Below the pieces are notes generated by a model. That model saw only the letters and a list, made by a program, of their open reading frames with translations, was not told the origin of the DNA and did not search any database. A stretch of 64,000 nt of DNA from Streptomyces sp. NBC_01754 (lineage in GTDB: Bacteria; Actinomycetota; Actinomycetes; Streptomycetales; Streptomycetaceae): assembly GCF_035918015.1 (NCBI RefSeq), contig NZ_CP109132.1, positions 2,542,001 through 2,606,000 on the forward strand. Reading direction: 5' to 3'. Made by a program: the position numbers and the translations under genes. Shown here one piece after another: positions 56,261-64,000 of the stretch; position 1 is the stretch's first letter, and each line of letters opens with the position of its first letter.

Positions 56261-58660
56261 TCAGCGGCCCGAGGGGCCGACCTTCACGGTCATCGTGGAG
56301 CCGCTGAGGGGCTCGTTGACGATCGTGATCCGGGTGTTGGTGTCAGCGACCTTGACACTTCCGGTGGGGTTCTCCTTGTACCAATACGTGCCCAGCCGGT
56401 CGTCGAAGACGGGCACGCCCAGCGACGGCTTGATCTTCAGCGGCACGTCCGCGTCGTGCAGCGTGAAGCCCTTGTTCGGGTACCAGCTGAACGGTGCGTC
56501 GAACGGCTGGATCTTGTTGCGCAGGACCGTGCCGTCCTTCCACTTGAGCGGCTTCGCGTGCGAGTCCACCGGCAGGATCAGGCCCTGGCCGTGGTGCTGC
56601 GAGGTGTTGTTGTCCTTCTGGGAGGTGTCCCAGAGCCACACCATCAGGCCGGTCTGGTAGGCGTAGTGCTCGACCCAGTCGGGGCGGGTGGTGGAGAAGC
56701 CGAAGTTGTACGGCCCGACCTTGAGGGTCTTGTCGTACGAGACGTACTGGCGGTTCTCCGCGATGTAGTACTGCGGGTAGTCGTTGGTGAACGACTCACC
56801 GATCCGGGAGAAGCCCTTGGCGGTCCAGCCGTTGTCGTCACCCTCGGCACCGTCGGTGAAGATCACGGTGCCGTCGGCGGTGATCGTGAGGGCGTCGGCG
56901 GTGAAGCCCTTGCCGCCCGCGCCGCCGTCCGTCTGGTAGCGGAAGCGGAGGTCGATCTTCTTGCCCGCGTAGGCGTCCAGCGGGAAGGAGAGCCGCTGGT
57001 ACGCGCCGGAGACGTCGGTCAGGGCCGGCTTGCCGCTGGCGTCGCGCGGGAGGGCCTTGCCGTCGGCGGTGCCGTCCAGCGCGGTCCAGCTGCTCCCGCC
57101 GTTCTCGGACACCTCGGTGTAGAGGTAGTCGTAGTCGGCCTCGATGTCGTACCAGCCGGACAGGTCCAGCGAGGCGGAGGTCCTGCCGGTGAGGTCGACC
57201 GAGCGGGTCAGGGTGTTCGACAGGTCGTCACCCATGTCGCTCCACCACTGCTTGGTGCCCTCGGCCGGCTCGACGACCGTGGTGGTGACGGGCTTCTTCG
57301 GCAGCTCGACGACGAGCGCCTGCTTGTCCTTGGTGTTGTACTCCGACACACCCAGCTTGTGGGTCGACCTCGTGGCGGCCTTGGCCGTGTCGTAGTCGAG
57401 CCACCCGAGCTGGAGCTTGTCCCAGGCGGTCATGTCGCCGGGGAGGTTGCCGATCTGGCCGTCGCCGGTGCCGAGCCAGGAGCCCGCCGACATCAGGGAC
57501 CAGAAACCGACCGAGTTCTCGCCGCCGCCTGAGGTGTCGTAGAGGTCCGGCAGACCGAGGTCGTGGGCGTACTCGTGGGCGAAGACGCCCAGACCGCCGT
57601 TCTCGGGCTGCGCGGTGTAGTCGCCGACCCAGTAGCCCGTGTCGCCGATCTCGGCGCCACCGGCCTTGTTCTCCGCGGGACCCGTCGCACCGGCGTCGGT
57701 GCCGTACGCGTACCAGCGGTGTGCCCAGATGGCGTCGGTGCCCTCGGCTCCGCCGCCCGCGGACTCGTCCTCGCCGGCGTGGACCAGCTGGAAGTGGTCG
57801 ATGTAGCCGTCGGGCTCGTTGAAGTCGCCGTCGCCGTCGTGGTCGTAGCGGTCCCACTGGTCGTACTGGGAGAGGTCGGCCTTGATCTGGTCGAGCGTGC
57901 GGCCCTTGGCCTTCTGGTCGTCGACCCAGGCGTTGACGCCGTCGCGGACCACGTCCCAGACGTTGGCGCAGTTGGTCGAGCCGCAGTAGTTGGAGCCGTA
58001 ACGGGCCTCGTTGTACGGGACCTTGACCCAGTCGGAGACCTCGCCGTCGACCGAGTAGCGCCCGGAGGACGTCTTCTCGTAGTACGTCTTCAGCGATTCC
58101 TTGCCCTTGCCCTCGCCGAAGTACAGCTCCTGGAAGTGCTCCCGGTCGTAGTCGGCCTGCCAGGCGGTGCTGTTGTCCTTCTCCGGGTCCGGCTCGGCTA
58201 TCCGGTTGTGCTGGGGGCCGGGCGTGCCGCCGTACTTCTTGACGGGCGGCTTCGGTCCGTCGCCGTCCGGGTCGTACATCGTGGTGTCGTCGACCTGGTC
58301 GCCGAACTCCACGAGGATGGTGAAGATCTTGTCGGTCTTCTCGCGGCCGAGCTCGACGTACTTGCTCTTGCCGAGCTGGACGACCTTCGAACCCCCGCGG
58401 GTCGTCACCTTCTTGTCCCCGGCCAGCACCTGCTCCAGCGCGGCCTGACGCTGTGCGTCCTGCTGCTTGCTGAAGGGGCCCTCCAGGTTGTGCTCGTGCT
58501 CCTTGACCGGCCCGGGGTCCCGGCGGTCCACGACGGACGCGCCCGTTCCCGACGTCTTGTCATCTGCCTGTGCGGTGGCGAAAGTAGACGCCGTCGCGGC
58601 GGTGGCGGCCAGCGCCACGGCCAGCGCGGTGGCGCGTAGTGCCCGTCTCTGAGTGCTCAC
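56261..58660 (-). CDS. secreted M6 metalloprotease (immune inhibitor A type)
   Basis: The protein has 799 residues from a GTG at 58660. A signal peptide (ATALAVALAATAATAS, ending near ATAQA) is followed by a propeptide and the M6 catalytic domain with zinc motif HEYAHDLGLPDLYD near 350 and a downstream Met turn (FWSLMSAGSW). The C-terminal half is beta-rich, with a MAM/CBM-like jelly roll (SLDLSGWYDIEADYDYLYTE). InhA-type proteases degrade extracellular proteins. The gene is monocistronic and has its own terminator. Confidence 0.93.
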   Translation of the reverse strand: MSTQRRALRATALAVALAATAATASTFATAQADDKTSGTGASVVDRRDPGPVKEHEHNLEGPFSKQQDAQRQAALEQVLAGDKKVTTRGGSKVVQLGKSKYVELGREKTDKIFTILVEFGDQVDDTTMYDPDGDGPKPPVKKYGGTPGPQHNRIAEPDPEKDNSTAWQADYDREHFQELYFGEGKGKESLKTYYEKTSSGRYSVDGEVSDWVKVPYNEARYGSNYCGSTNCANVWDVVRDGVNAWVDDQKAKGRTLDQIKADLSQYDQWDRYDHDGDGDFNEPDGYIDHFQLVHAGEDESAGGGAEGTDAIWAHRWYAYGTDAGATGPAENKAGGAEIGDTGYWVGDYTAQPENGGLGVFAHEYAHDLGLPDLYDTSGGGENSVGFWSLMSAGSWLGTGDGQIGNLPGDMTAWDKLQLGWLDYDTAKAATRSTHKLGVSEYNTKDKQALVVELPKKPVTTTVVEPAEGTKQWWSDMGDDLSNTLTRSVDLTGRTSASLDLSGWYDIEADYDYLYTEVSENGGSSWTALDGTADGKALPRDASGKPALTDVSGAYQRLSFPLDAYAGKKIDLRFRYQTDGGAGGKGFTADALTITADGTVIFTDGAEGDDNGWTAKGFSRIGESFTNDYPQYYIAENRQYVSYDKTLKVGPYNFGFSTTRPDWVEHYAYQTGLMVWLWDTSQKDNNTSQHHGQGLILPVDSHAKPLKWKDGTVLRNKIQPFDAPFSWYPNKGFTLHDADVPLKIKPSLGVPVFDDRLGTYWYKENPTGSVKVADTNTRITIVNEPLSGSTMTVKVGPSGR

Positions 58661-59039
58661 GTGATGCAGTCCTCCCCGGCGTTTCGCGACCACGGCCAGG
58701 GGTGAGAAGGGGGGCCGCGCGCGTCAACGCGTCACAAGTGACGTCATTCGATCGGAGTTGCGAGAGAAAAAACAGATCTTGACTTGAACACACCAAGTGC
58801 ACTATGCGGGAGGCGCATTCCGGTATCCGGACGCCGCCCTCTGTCCGTATGGCCCAACCGGCGTGTCCGGCACGGCGATCGGCGCTGTGTGACTCCGTGC
58901 GCCCCCCGTGCACCTGCTCCCCGGGCGGGCGGCACGCTTACCTCCGGCCCGTCACGGGCATCCACCGTCGTAGGGTCGATCGGCAGTGCGAACGTGTCGA
59001 GCGACCGCCTCATCCGACGCCCGGAGGACGGACACCGCC
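58661..59039. other. divergent intergenic region with a small palindrome
   Basis: This gap separates the protease from a small membrane protein. CGTCACAAGTGACG (58730-58743) is a perfect short palindrome that could be an operator of the protease. TTGACT at about 58780 could be a plus-strand -35 element, but no firm -10 is seen. No gene is supported. Confidence 0.4.
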
Positions 59040-59336
59040 ATGCCGCGCTTGACTGCCGCCCAGGTCTCCTACGGTTCGGCCACCGTCGTCCTCTCCGCGC
59101 TCGCCGTACTGCTGCTGTCCGGCACCGACTCCGCCGCCGGTGTGGCCGTCACCGGCACCGCCGCGCTGGCGCTCGGTCTGCTGGTGGCCCTTACCGTGGC
59201 TCTGCCGGGGCGCCCCCGGGCCGTACGGGCACCGGAGGCCACGGCCTCCTCTCCCGACCCCCACCGCCCGGCCGGGGGCGGGGAGATGCCCGCCGCGCGT
59301 ACGAAGCACGTCGGTGAGCATTCGCTGCGCCGCTGA
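59040..59336 (+). CDS. small two-helix membrane protein
   Basis: The protein has 98 residues from the ATG at 59040 with GGAGGACGG about 15 bases upstream. Two membrane helices (TVVLSALAVLLLSG and VTGTAALALGLLVALTVAL) precede a polar C-terminus. I do not recognise a function. Confidence 0.68.
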   Translation: MPRLTAAQVSYGSATVVLSALAVLLLSGTDSAAGVAVTGTAALALGLLVALTVALPGRPRAVRAPEATASSPDPHRPAGGGEMPAARTKHVGEHSLRR

Positions 59337-59348
59337 ACGAGGGGGATG

Positions 59349-60110
59349 TCAGGGCACGGTGACCACGACCGTCTTGCCCGCCTTGTCCTGAAGCCCCTGC
59401 CGGTACGGCTTGTCGGTGAACATCAGCACGATGTTGATGAGCCACCACAGACACGGGCAGCAGAGCAGCGCGGGGAGCCACAGCACCACGGCCCGCACCA
59501 GCGCGGAGTTGGTGTCGGGCACCGATCCGTCGTTGAGCATCGCGACGCGCATCTTCAGCAGCCGCTTGCCGAGCGTGCGGCCGTCCTTACGCGTGAAGTA
59601 GGTGTCGTAGGCGACGTAGACCACGAGGCCGATCAGCGACCAGACCAGCTGTTGGCCGTTGTAGGAGTTGCTGATCGCGTTGCCGAAGTCGTTGTCGCCG
59701 TCGTCGTTGGTGATGCCGACGGCGCCGCCGAAGGGCAGCGAGATCAGGTAGAGCGGGATCGAGATGATGAGGAAGTCGATCAGCCGAGCCAGGATCCGCT
59801 TGCCCGGTTCGGCGAGCGGCGGCATCCCGGCCAGCGGATCGGGCCCGGGTCCGTAGGGACCCCCACCACCGTAGGGCCCCCCACCACCGTAGGGCCCCCC
59901 TCCGCCGTACGGCCCTCCGCCGCCGTACGGGCCCTGGCCGCCGTACGGACCCTGGCCACCCGGCGGCGGCGGGGGCGGGCCATCCGGCGGCGGGGGCGGG
60001 CCACCGCCGTAGGGCGGGCCGTCCGAGGGCGGCCCCTGCGGCGGCCTCTTGGAGAACGGGTCGTCCTCGGGCGGCTGGCCGGGCGGCGGAGGCGGCGGTT
60101 CGTTACTCAT
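59349..60110 (-). CDS. RDD-family membrane protein with Pro/Gly-Tyr repeats
   Basis: The protein has 253 residues. The first ~95 residues are Pro-rich, then repeat (G)GGPYGG several times. The RDD domain begins GKRILARLIDFLIISIPLYL (Arg and Asp pair in TM1), with TLGKRLLKMRVAM and two further membrane helices. RDD proteins include transporters, but function here is unknown. It is a paralogue of the next gene. Confidence 0.88.
   Translation of the reverse strand: MSNEPPPPPPGQPPEDDPFSKRPPQGPPSDGPPYGGGPPPPPDGPPPPPPGGQGPYGGQGPYGGGGPYGGGGPYGGGGPYGGGGPYGPGPDPLAGMPPLAEPGKRILARLIDFLIISIPLYLISLPFGGAVGITNDDGDNDFGNAISNSYNGQQLVWSLIGLVVYVAYDTYFTRKDGRTLGKRLLKMRVAMLNDGSVPDTNSALVRAVVLWLPALLCCPCLWWLINIVLMFTDKPYRQGLQDKAGKTVVVTVP
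59855..59945. repeat. 15-bp tandem DNA repeats encoding GGPYG units
   Basis: Near-identical CCACCGTAGGGCCCC units, drifting to CCGCCGTACGG, encode the Gly-Tyr repeat of the RDD protein. Copy number could vary by slippage. Confidence 0.6.
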
Positions 60111-60243
60111 GGGGGCAGTGCACCCCGGCCCGGAAAGACCCGCAACGGCTCAGGTCTCTTCGGGGGACGGACCGTCAGCACACGGGCGTACGGGGCGGCT
60201 CGACGGTGTACGGGCGGCTGATCCGTGCCCGGCCGAGGGATGC

Positions 60244-61926
60244 TCAGCCGGCGACGAAGGTACGGGCCGCCTTGTCGTGCCAGCACTGGCGCCACGGTCG
60301 GTCGACCAGGCACCAGAGCACATTGACCACACCGACGACGAGCAGGCCCAGCACCCCGTACACCAGCCAGCGGTACAGCGCGGCCCTGAACGTGGGTGTT
60401 CCGTGCGACTCGATGTCGCGGACCTCGACACCGCAGAGCCTCTTGCCCAGGGTGCGCCCCCATTTGGCGGTGGGCAGCGCCTCCAGCAGGAGGCCGAGCA
60501 CCAGGAAGGCGGCGATCACCGCGCCGAGCAGCCCGGCCGTGGTGGAGTCCAGCAGCCAGACGGTGACCGTCTCACCGGTCTGCTTCGCCGCGTCGATCTT
60601 CCGGTCGACGTGGTCCAGGGCCCGGGTCGCCAGCGGGAATCCGGCGGCGCCGACGAGTGCGCCGAGCACCACCGTGTCCAGCACCCGGGCGGCCAGCCGC
60701 CTGCCGAGCCCGGCCGGCCGGGCCGAGGCCTGGGCCCGGGCGAGCTGCTGGAAGGGGTCGTCGACGGGCGGCTTCCAGGGCGTGACCGGCTGCTGACGCG
60801 CCGGGGCGGGGGCCGGCTGTCCCGGGCCGGCCGTCTGCTCCGGGCGGGCCAGCTGGTGGACCTGCTGTGCCCAGGAGGCGGAGCCGTCGGCCGGTCCGGG
60901 GTGCTGTGGCGGGACCGGCTGTGGCGCCGGTACAGGTGACGGAGCCTGGGCCTGAGGGGGCGTCCGCGCGAGTGACGGGGCCCGGGGCGGCTGGGACGAC
61001 TGCGGGGCGGCGGGCCGGCGGGCCGGCCCCTGCGGTGCCTGCGGGACGGATGGCTGGTGCGCCTGCGGAACGGATGTCTGGTGCGCCTGCCGGGCGGGTG
61101 GCTGCTGCGCCTGCGGGGCGCGGGTGCCCGGCAGCGCGCGCATCGTGATCGTGCCCTCGGTGGGCGCGGCGCCTTCCCCGCGTGGGTGCGGCGGGCGGGC
61201 GCGGTCCGGCCGTACCGGGCGGATGGTGACCGTGCCGTCGGTCGGCGGGCGCGGGCCCGCGTCGTCGGCGCCGCCCGGCCGGTCCGCCCGAAGGGTGACC
61301 GTCCCGTCGGTCACGCCGCCGTCGCCGTCCCGCATCCCGGGCGGCCTCCCGCGCGCCGGGCCGGAGACGGCGGGCCGACGCGGATCGACGGGCGCGGTGG
61401 CACCAGGCGCGGACGCGACGGGCGCGGTGGCACCGGGCGAGGCGTCACCGGACGTACGCCCCGCGCCCGCACCGCCCACGGCGGCCGGGGGTCCGGCGGT
61501 GTCGGACGCGGCAGCGGCGTCGGGCGACGGGGCCGGGGCGGCCGTCCGTGGGTCGGGTCCGCCGCCCCAGGAGACACGGTGGTCGTGCTCGCCGCCGAAG
61601 CCGGTCTGCCGGGAGGTGTCGGCCTGCCACGCCGTCGACGGTTCGGGCCGGCCGCCGTCCGGGCCGCTCTCGTCGGCCGCTTCCACCTCGTCGAAGTAGA
61701 TCGGCCCGGTCTCGTCCACCGGGGCCGGACTCGGTTCCGCCGACTGCGGGACGGTGGTCACGGGCGGCGGCGCGGAGGACACCCCGTCCCGGCTCGGTGC
61801 GGGCCGGCTCGTGCCGGGAACCCACGACGCGCCGTTCCAGTACCTGACGTATCCGGGGATCGACGGATCGGGGTAATACCCCTCGCTGGGGCTTTCGTCA
61901 CCGGGTGCCGGGGTTGGGGCGCTCAT
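60244..61926 (-). CDS. large RDD-family membrane protein with DUF2510 motif
   Basis: The protein has 560 residues from the ATG at 61926. Near the start, GYYPDPSIPGYVRYWNGASW is a DUF2510 (WW-like) motif. About 350 residues of low-complexity Pro/Ala/Gln sequence follow, with repeated DGTVTIRP / EGTITMRA words. The C-terminal RDD domain has GLGRRLAARVLDTVVLGALV and GRTLGKRLCGVEVRD. It is probably an envelope protein; the role is unknown. Confidence 0.88.
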   Translation of the reverse strand: MSAPTPAPGDESPSEGYYPDPSIPGYVRYWNGASWVPGTSRPAPSRDGVSSAPPPVTTVPQSAEPSPAPVDETGPIYFDEVEAADESGPDGGRPEPSTAWQADTSRQTGFGGEHDHRVSWGGGPDPRTAAPAPSPDAAAASDTAGPPAAVGGAGAGRTSGDASPGATAPVASAPGATAPVDPRRPAVSGPARGRPPGMRDGDGGVTDGTVTLRADRPGGADDAGPRPPTDGTVTIRPVRPDRARPPHPRGEGAAPTEGTITMRALPGTRAPQAQQPPARQAHQTSVPQAHQPSVPQAPQGPARRPAAPQSSQPPRAPSLARTPPQAQAPSPVPAPQPVPPQHPGPADGSASWAQQVHQLARPEQTAGPGQPAPAPARQQPVTPWKPPVDDPFQQLARAQASARPAGLGRRLAARVLDTVVLGALVGAAGFPLATRALDHVDRKIDAAKQTGETVTVWLLDSTTAGLLGAVIAAFLVLGLLLEALPTAKWGRTLGKRLCGVEVRDIESHGTPTFRAALYRWLVYGVLGLLVVGVVNVLWCLVDRPWRQCWHDKAARTFVAG

Positions 61927-62177
61927 CACCTGGTCCCGTATCTCTTCGAGGCCTCGGGCCGACCAGGGGTGTTCAGGGTGGTCGGCCCCCATCACAAGGG
62001 TCCACATCTATCAGACCTCCACGTGCCCCCGGGCCCGTCCTGCTGTTTGGACCACTTTCAGGGCTCGGGAAAGTTTTTCTGGGAAGTCGCGTCATGGAGA
62101 GCACCGAGGGCGCTCTCTCCTTGTGCGGACCGGTCAGGGGACCGGCCGCTACGAGCATCGGAAGGTCGTGCACCCTC

Positions 62178-62654
62178 ATGCAGAACGTCGTGGAACGAGA
62201 ACTGGACGTGAAGTTGGTCCTGTCGCCCGAACGATCCCTCCCCGTACCCGCCCGGCTGTCGTACCTCACCACCGATCCGTACGCCGTGCACATCACGTTC
62301 CACATCGGCTCCGAGTCGCCCGTGCACTGGACGTTCGCCCGGGAACTGCTGGTGGAAGGCGTCTTCAGGCCGTGCGGGCACGGGGACGTCCGGCTCTGGC
62401 CCACCCGTGCGGGCGGTCGCCAGGTCATCTGTATCGCGCTCACCTCCCCGGACGGCAACGCCCTGCTGGAGATGGACTCGACCGCCGTCGCCGCATGGAC
62501 GGAGCGCACCCTCCGGATCGTGCCTCCCGGGTCGGAGAGTGCTCTGCTGGGGCTGGACGGCGCGCTCGCCGAGCTGCTCGCCCCCCTGCCCGCCGACGAC
62601 CTGTGGCTGAGCGATCCATGGGCCTCGGAGGAGCCCCAGGAGGGTGACGCCTGA
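62178..62654 (+). CDS. ssgG: SsgA-like sporulation protein (SALP), probably SsgG
   Basis: The protein has 158 residues from the ATG at 62178; an in-frame ATG at 62094 would add 28 residues without family similarity. SALP blocks: SLPVPARLSYLTTDPYAVHI, WTFARELLVEGVFRPCGHGD, VRLWPTRAGGRQVICIALTS and GNALLEMDS. SsgA-like proteins guide septum placement and spore-wall assembly. The SsgG assignment rests on gene order (beside a GlcD-like gene, as SCO2924 in S. coelicolor, recalled). Confidence 0.85.
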   Translation: MQNVVERELDVKLVLSPERSLPVPARLSYLTTDPYAVHITFHIGSESPVHWTFARELLVEGVFRPCGHGDVRLWPTRAGGRQVICIALTSPDGNALLEMDSTAVAAWTERTLRIVPPGSESALLGLDGALAELLAPLPADDLWLSDPWASEEPQEGDA

Positions 62655-62678
62655 ATGGCGCGGTCGAACGGCGCGGCG

Positions 62679-64000
62679 TCAGAAGAGCTTTCCCGGGTTG
62701 AGCAGACCCAGGGGGTCGAAGGCCGCCTTGACGCCGCGCTGCACCTCGACCCCGACCTCGCCCAGTTCGCGCGCGAGCCACTCCTTCTTCAGTACGCCGA
62801 CGCCGTGTTCGCCGGTGATGGTGCCGCCCAGTTCGAGGCCGAGCGCCATGATCTCGTCGAAGGAGGCGCGGGCCCTTCGGGACTCGTCGGGGTCGGTGGG
62901 GTCGAAGCAGACCACGGGGTGCGTGTTGCCGTCGCCGGCGTGGGCGCAGACACCGATGGTGAGGCCGAACTTCTCGGCGACTGCGGCGGTTCCCTCCAGC
63001 ATCGCGCCGAGCCGGGACCTCGGTACGCAGACGTCGTCGATCATGGTGGCCGGCCTGACGGTCTCCAGCGCGGGGAGCGACAACCGGCGCGCCTGGAGCA
63101 GGAGTTCGGACTCGGCGGTGTCCTCGGCGGGCACCACTCCGGTGGCGCCCGCCTCGGTGCACAGTTCCCCGACCGCGGCCAGGTCGGCCACCGCGTCGGG
63201 GGTGTCGAAGGCGCAGAGCAGCAGCGCCTCGGTGGATTCGGGGAGGCCCATGGAGGTCATCGCGTTGACGGCCCGGACGGTCGTGCGGTCCATCAGTTCG
63301 AGGAGTGAGGGGGTGTGCCCGCGCTCCATGATCCGGCAGACCGCGTCGCAGGCGGTGGCCGCGGACGGGAACTCGGCGGCCAGGACGAGCTGCCGGGGCG
63401 GCTCGGGCCGCAGCGCCAGGACGGCCTTGACCACGACGCCGAGGCTGCCCTCGGAGCCGACGAAGAGCCGGGTGAGGTCGTATCCGGCGACGCCCTTGGC
63501 GGTACGGCGGCCGGTGGTGAGCAGCCTCCCGTCCGCCAGGACGACCTCCAGGCCCAGGACGTACTCGGCGGTGACGCCGTACTTCACGCAGCACAGACCG
63601 CCGGACGCGGTGCCGATGTTGCCGCCGATGGTGCAGGTCTCCCAGCTGGAGGGGTCCGGCGGGTAGTACAGCCCGTGTTCGCCCACGGCCCGGGAGAGCG
63701 TGGCGTTGACGACGCCCGGCTCGACCACGGCGATCCGGTCGACCGGGTTGATCTCCAGGATCCGGTCCATCTTCACCAGCGAGAGCACGATGCACCCGTC
63801 CGTGGCGTTGGCCGCGCCCGACAGGCCGGTCCGGGCGCCCTGGGGCACCACGGGGACACGTAGCTCGGTGGCGGTCCGCATGACGTGCCGGACCTCCTCG
63901 ACGGTGCGCGGCAGCACGACGACGGCGGGGGTGCCCGCCTCGCAGAAGCTCGCCATGTCATGGGCGTACGAGGCGGTGATGTCCGGGTCCGTGATCAGGG
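62679..64000 (-). CDS. FAD-linked oxidase, GlcD/D-lactate dehydrogenase type (5' end outside window)
   Basis: The frame runs to the right edge without a stop; about 440 C-terminal residues are visible. The visible start LITDPDITASYAHDMA is typical of the first ~40 residues of GlcD. The FAD-binding PCMH domain has VPVVPQGARTGLSGAANA, CTIGGNIGTASGGLCCVKYG and the C-terminal domain has HAGDGNTHPVVCFD and GTITGEHGVGVLKKEWL. It oxidises a 2-hydroxy acid such as glycolate or D-lactate. It converges on the SsgA-like gene. Confidence 0.92.
   Translation of the reverse strand, partial: LITDPDITASYAHDMASFCEAGTPAVVVLPRTVEEVRHVMRTATELRVPVVPQGARTGLSGAANATDGCIVLSLVKMDRILEINPVDRIAVVEPGVVNATLSRAVGEHGLYYPPDPSSWETCTIGGNIGTASGGLCCVKYGVTAEYVLGLEVVLADGRLLTTGRRTAKGVAGYDLTRLFVGSEGSLGVVVKAVLALRPEPPRQLVLAAEFPSAATACDAVCRIMERGHTPSLLELMDRTTVRAVNAMTSMGLPESTEALLLCAFDTPDAVADLAAVGELCTEAGATGVVPAEDTAESELLLQARRLSLPALETVRPATMIDDVCVPRSRLGAMLEGTAAVAEKFGLTIGVCAHAGDGNTHPVVCFDPTDPDESRRARASFDEIMALGLELGGTITGEHGVGVLKKEWLARELGEVGVEVQRGVKAAFDPLGLLNPGKLF

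Overview
The window is high-GC actinobacterial DNA, almost certainly a Streptomyces chromosome. Evidence: frequent GTG starts and ATGA/GTGA gene overlaps, an SsgA-like sporulation protein, a CebR-type box (TGGGAGCGCTCCCA), DasR-type (dre) boxes around a GlcNAc PTS locus, and rare TTA codons confined to accessory-looking genes. From about 33.6 kb rightwards the gene order (class A PBP, sugE, groES-like, bcp, rdgB, rph, nagF/nagE1/nagE2, cysM/cysO/mec, clpS, pncB, M6 protease, SsgA-like, glycolate-oxidase-like) looks like the conserved core known from S. coelicolor around SCO2897-SCO2925 (from memory).

Region 1 (2-8676) is the most interesting part: a tightly coupled plus-strand array of an SF2 helicase (5' end outside the window), a UvrD-like SF1 helicase, a DrmA-type helicase and a DrmB/DUF1998 protein. 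DrmA and DrmB are the core pair of DISARM phage defence, but no methyltransferase or PLD nuclease is visible and two other helicases occupy their place, so this is a DISARM-related variant. It is followed by a GNAT acetyltransferase, a lipase-fold/FG-GAP fusion protein with two TTA codons, and an SDR.

Region 2 (12.8-33.5 kb) is species-variable metabolism: an intergenic stretch with a perfect hairpin and degenerate repeats, a winged-helix/zinc-ribbon protein, a secreted GH5-FN3-CBM2 mannanase under a CebR box, a decayed zone with three gene fragments (RibD-like reductase, TetR tail, MBL head), a PfkB kinase, a convergent ligase/Ku end-joining pair, an Excalibur lipoprotein, an aldolase-DeoR operon, an MFS-TetR operon with a 48-bp operator candidate, DUF445 and SGNH proteins, a DUF1707 protein and an ABC exporter.

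Region 3 (33.6-64 kb) is mostly core: PBP; SugE preceded by a guanidine-III riboswitch; GroES-like, DUF3618, Bcp and MHS transporter genes; a two-gene HNH insertion next to an unusual tRNA; rdgB, a lipoprotein and rph; the nag PTS genes with dre boxes; an MBL hydrolase; a membrane-anchored MazF-like protein; a clpS-DUF2017-permease-mec-leader-cysO-cysM run with a cysteine-rich leader peptide; NAD salvage genes; an M6 protease; two RDD proteins; an SsgA-like protein; and the 3' part of a GlcD-like oxidase cut by the right edge.
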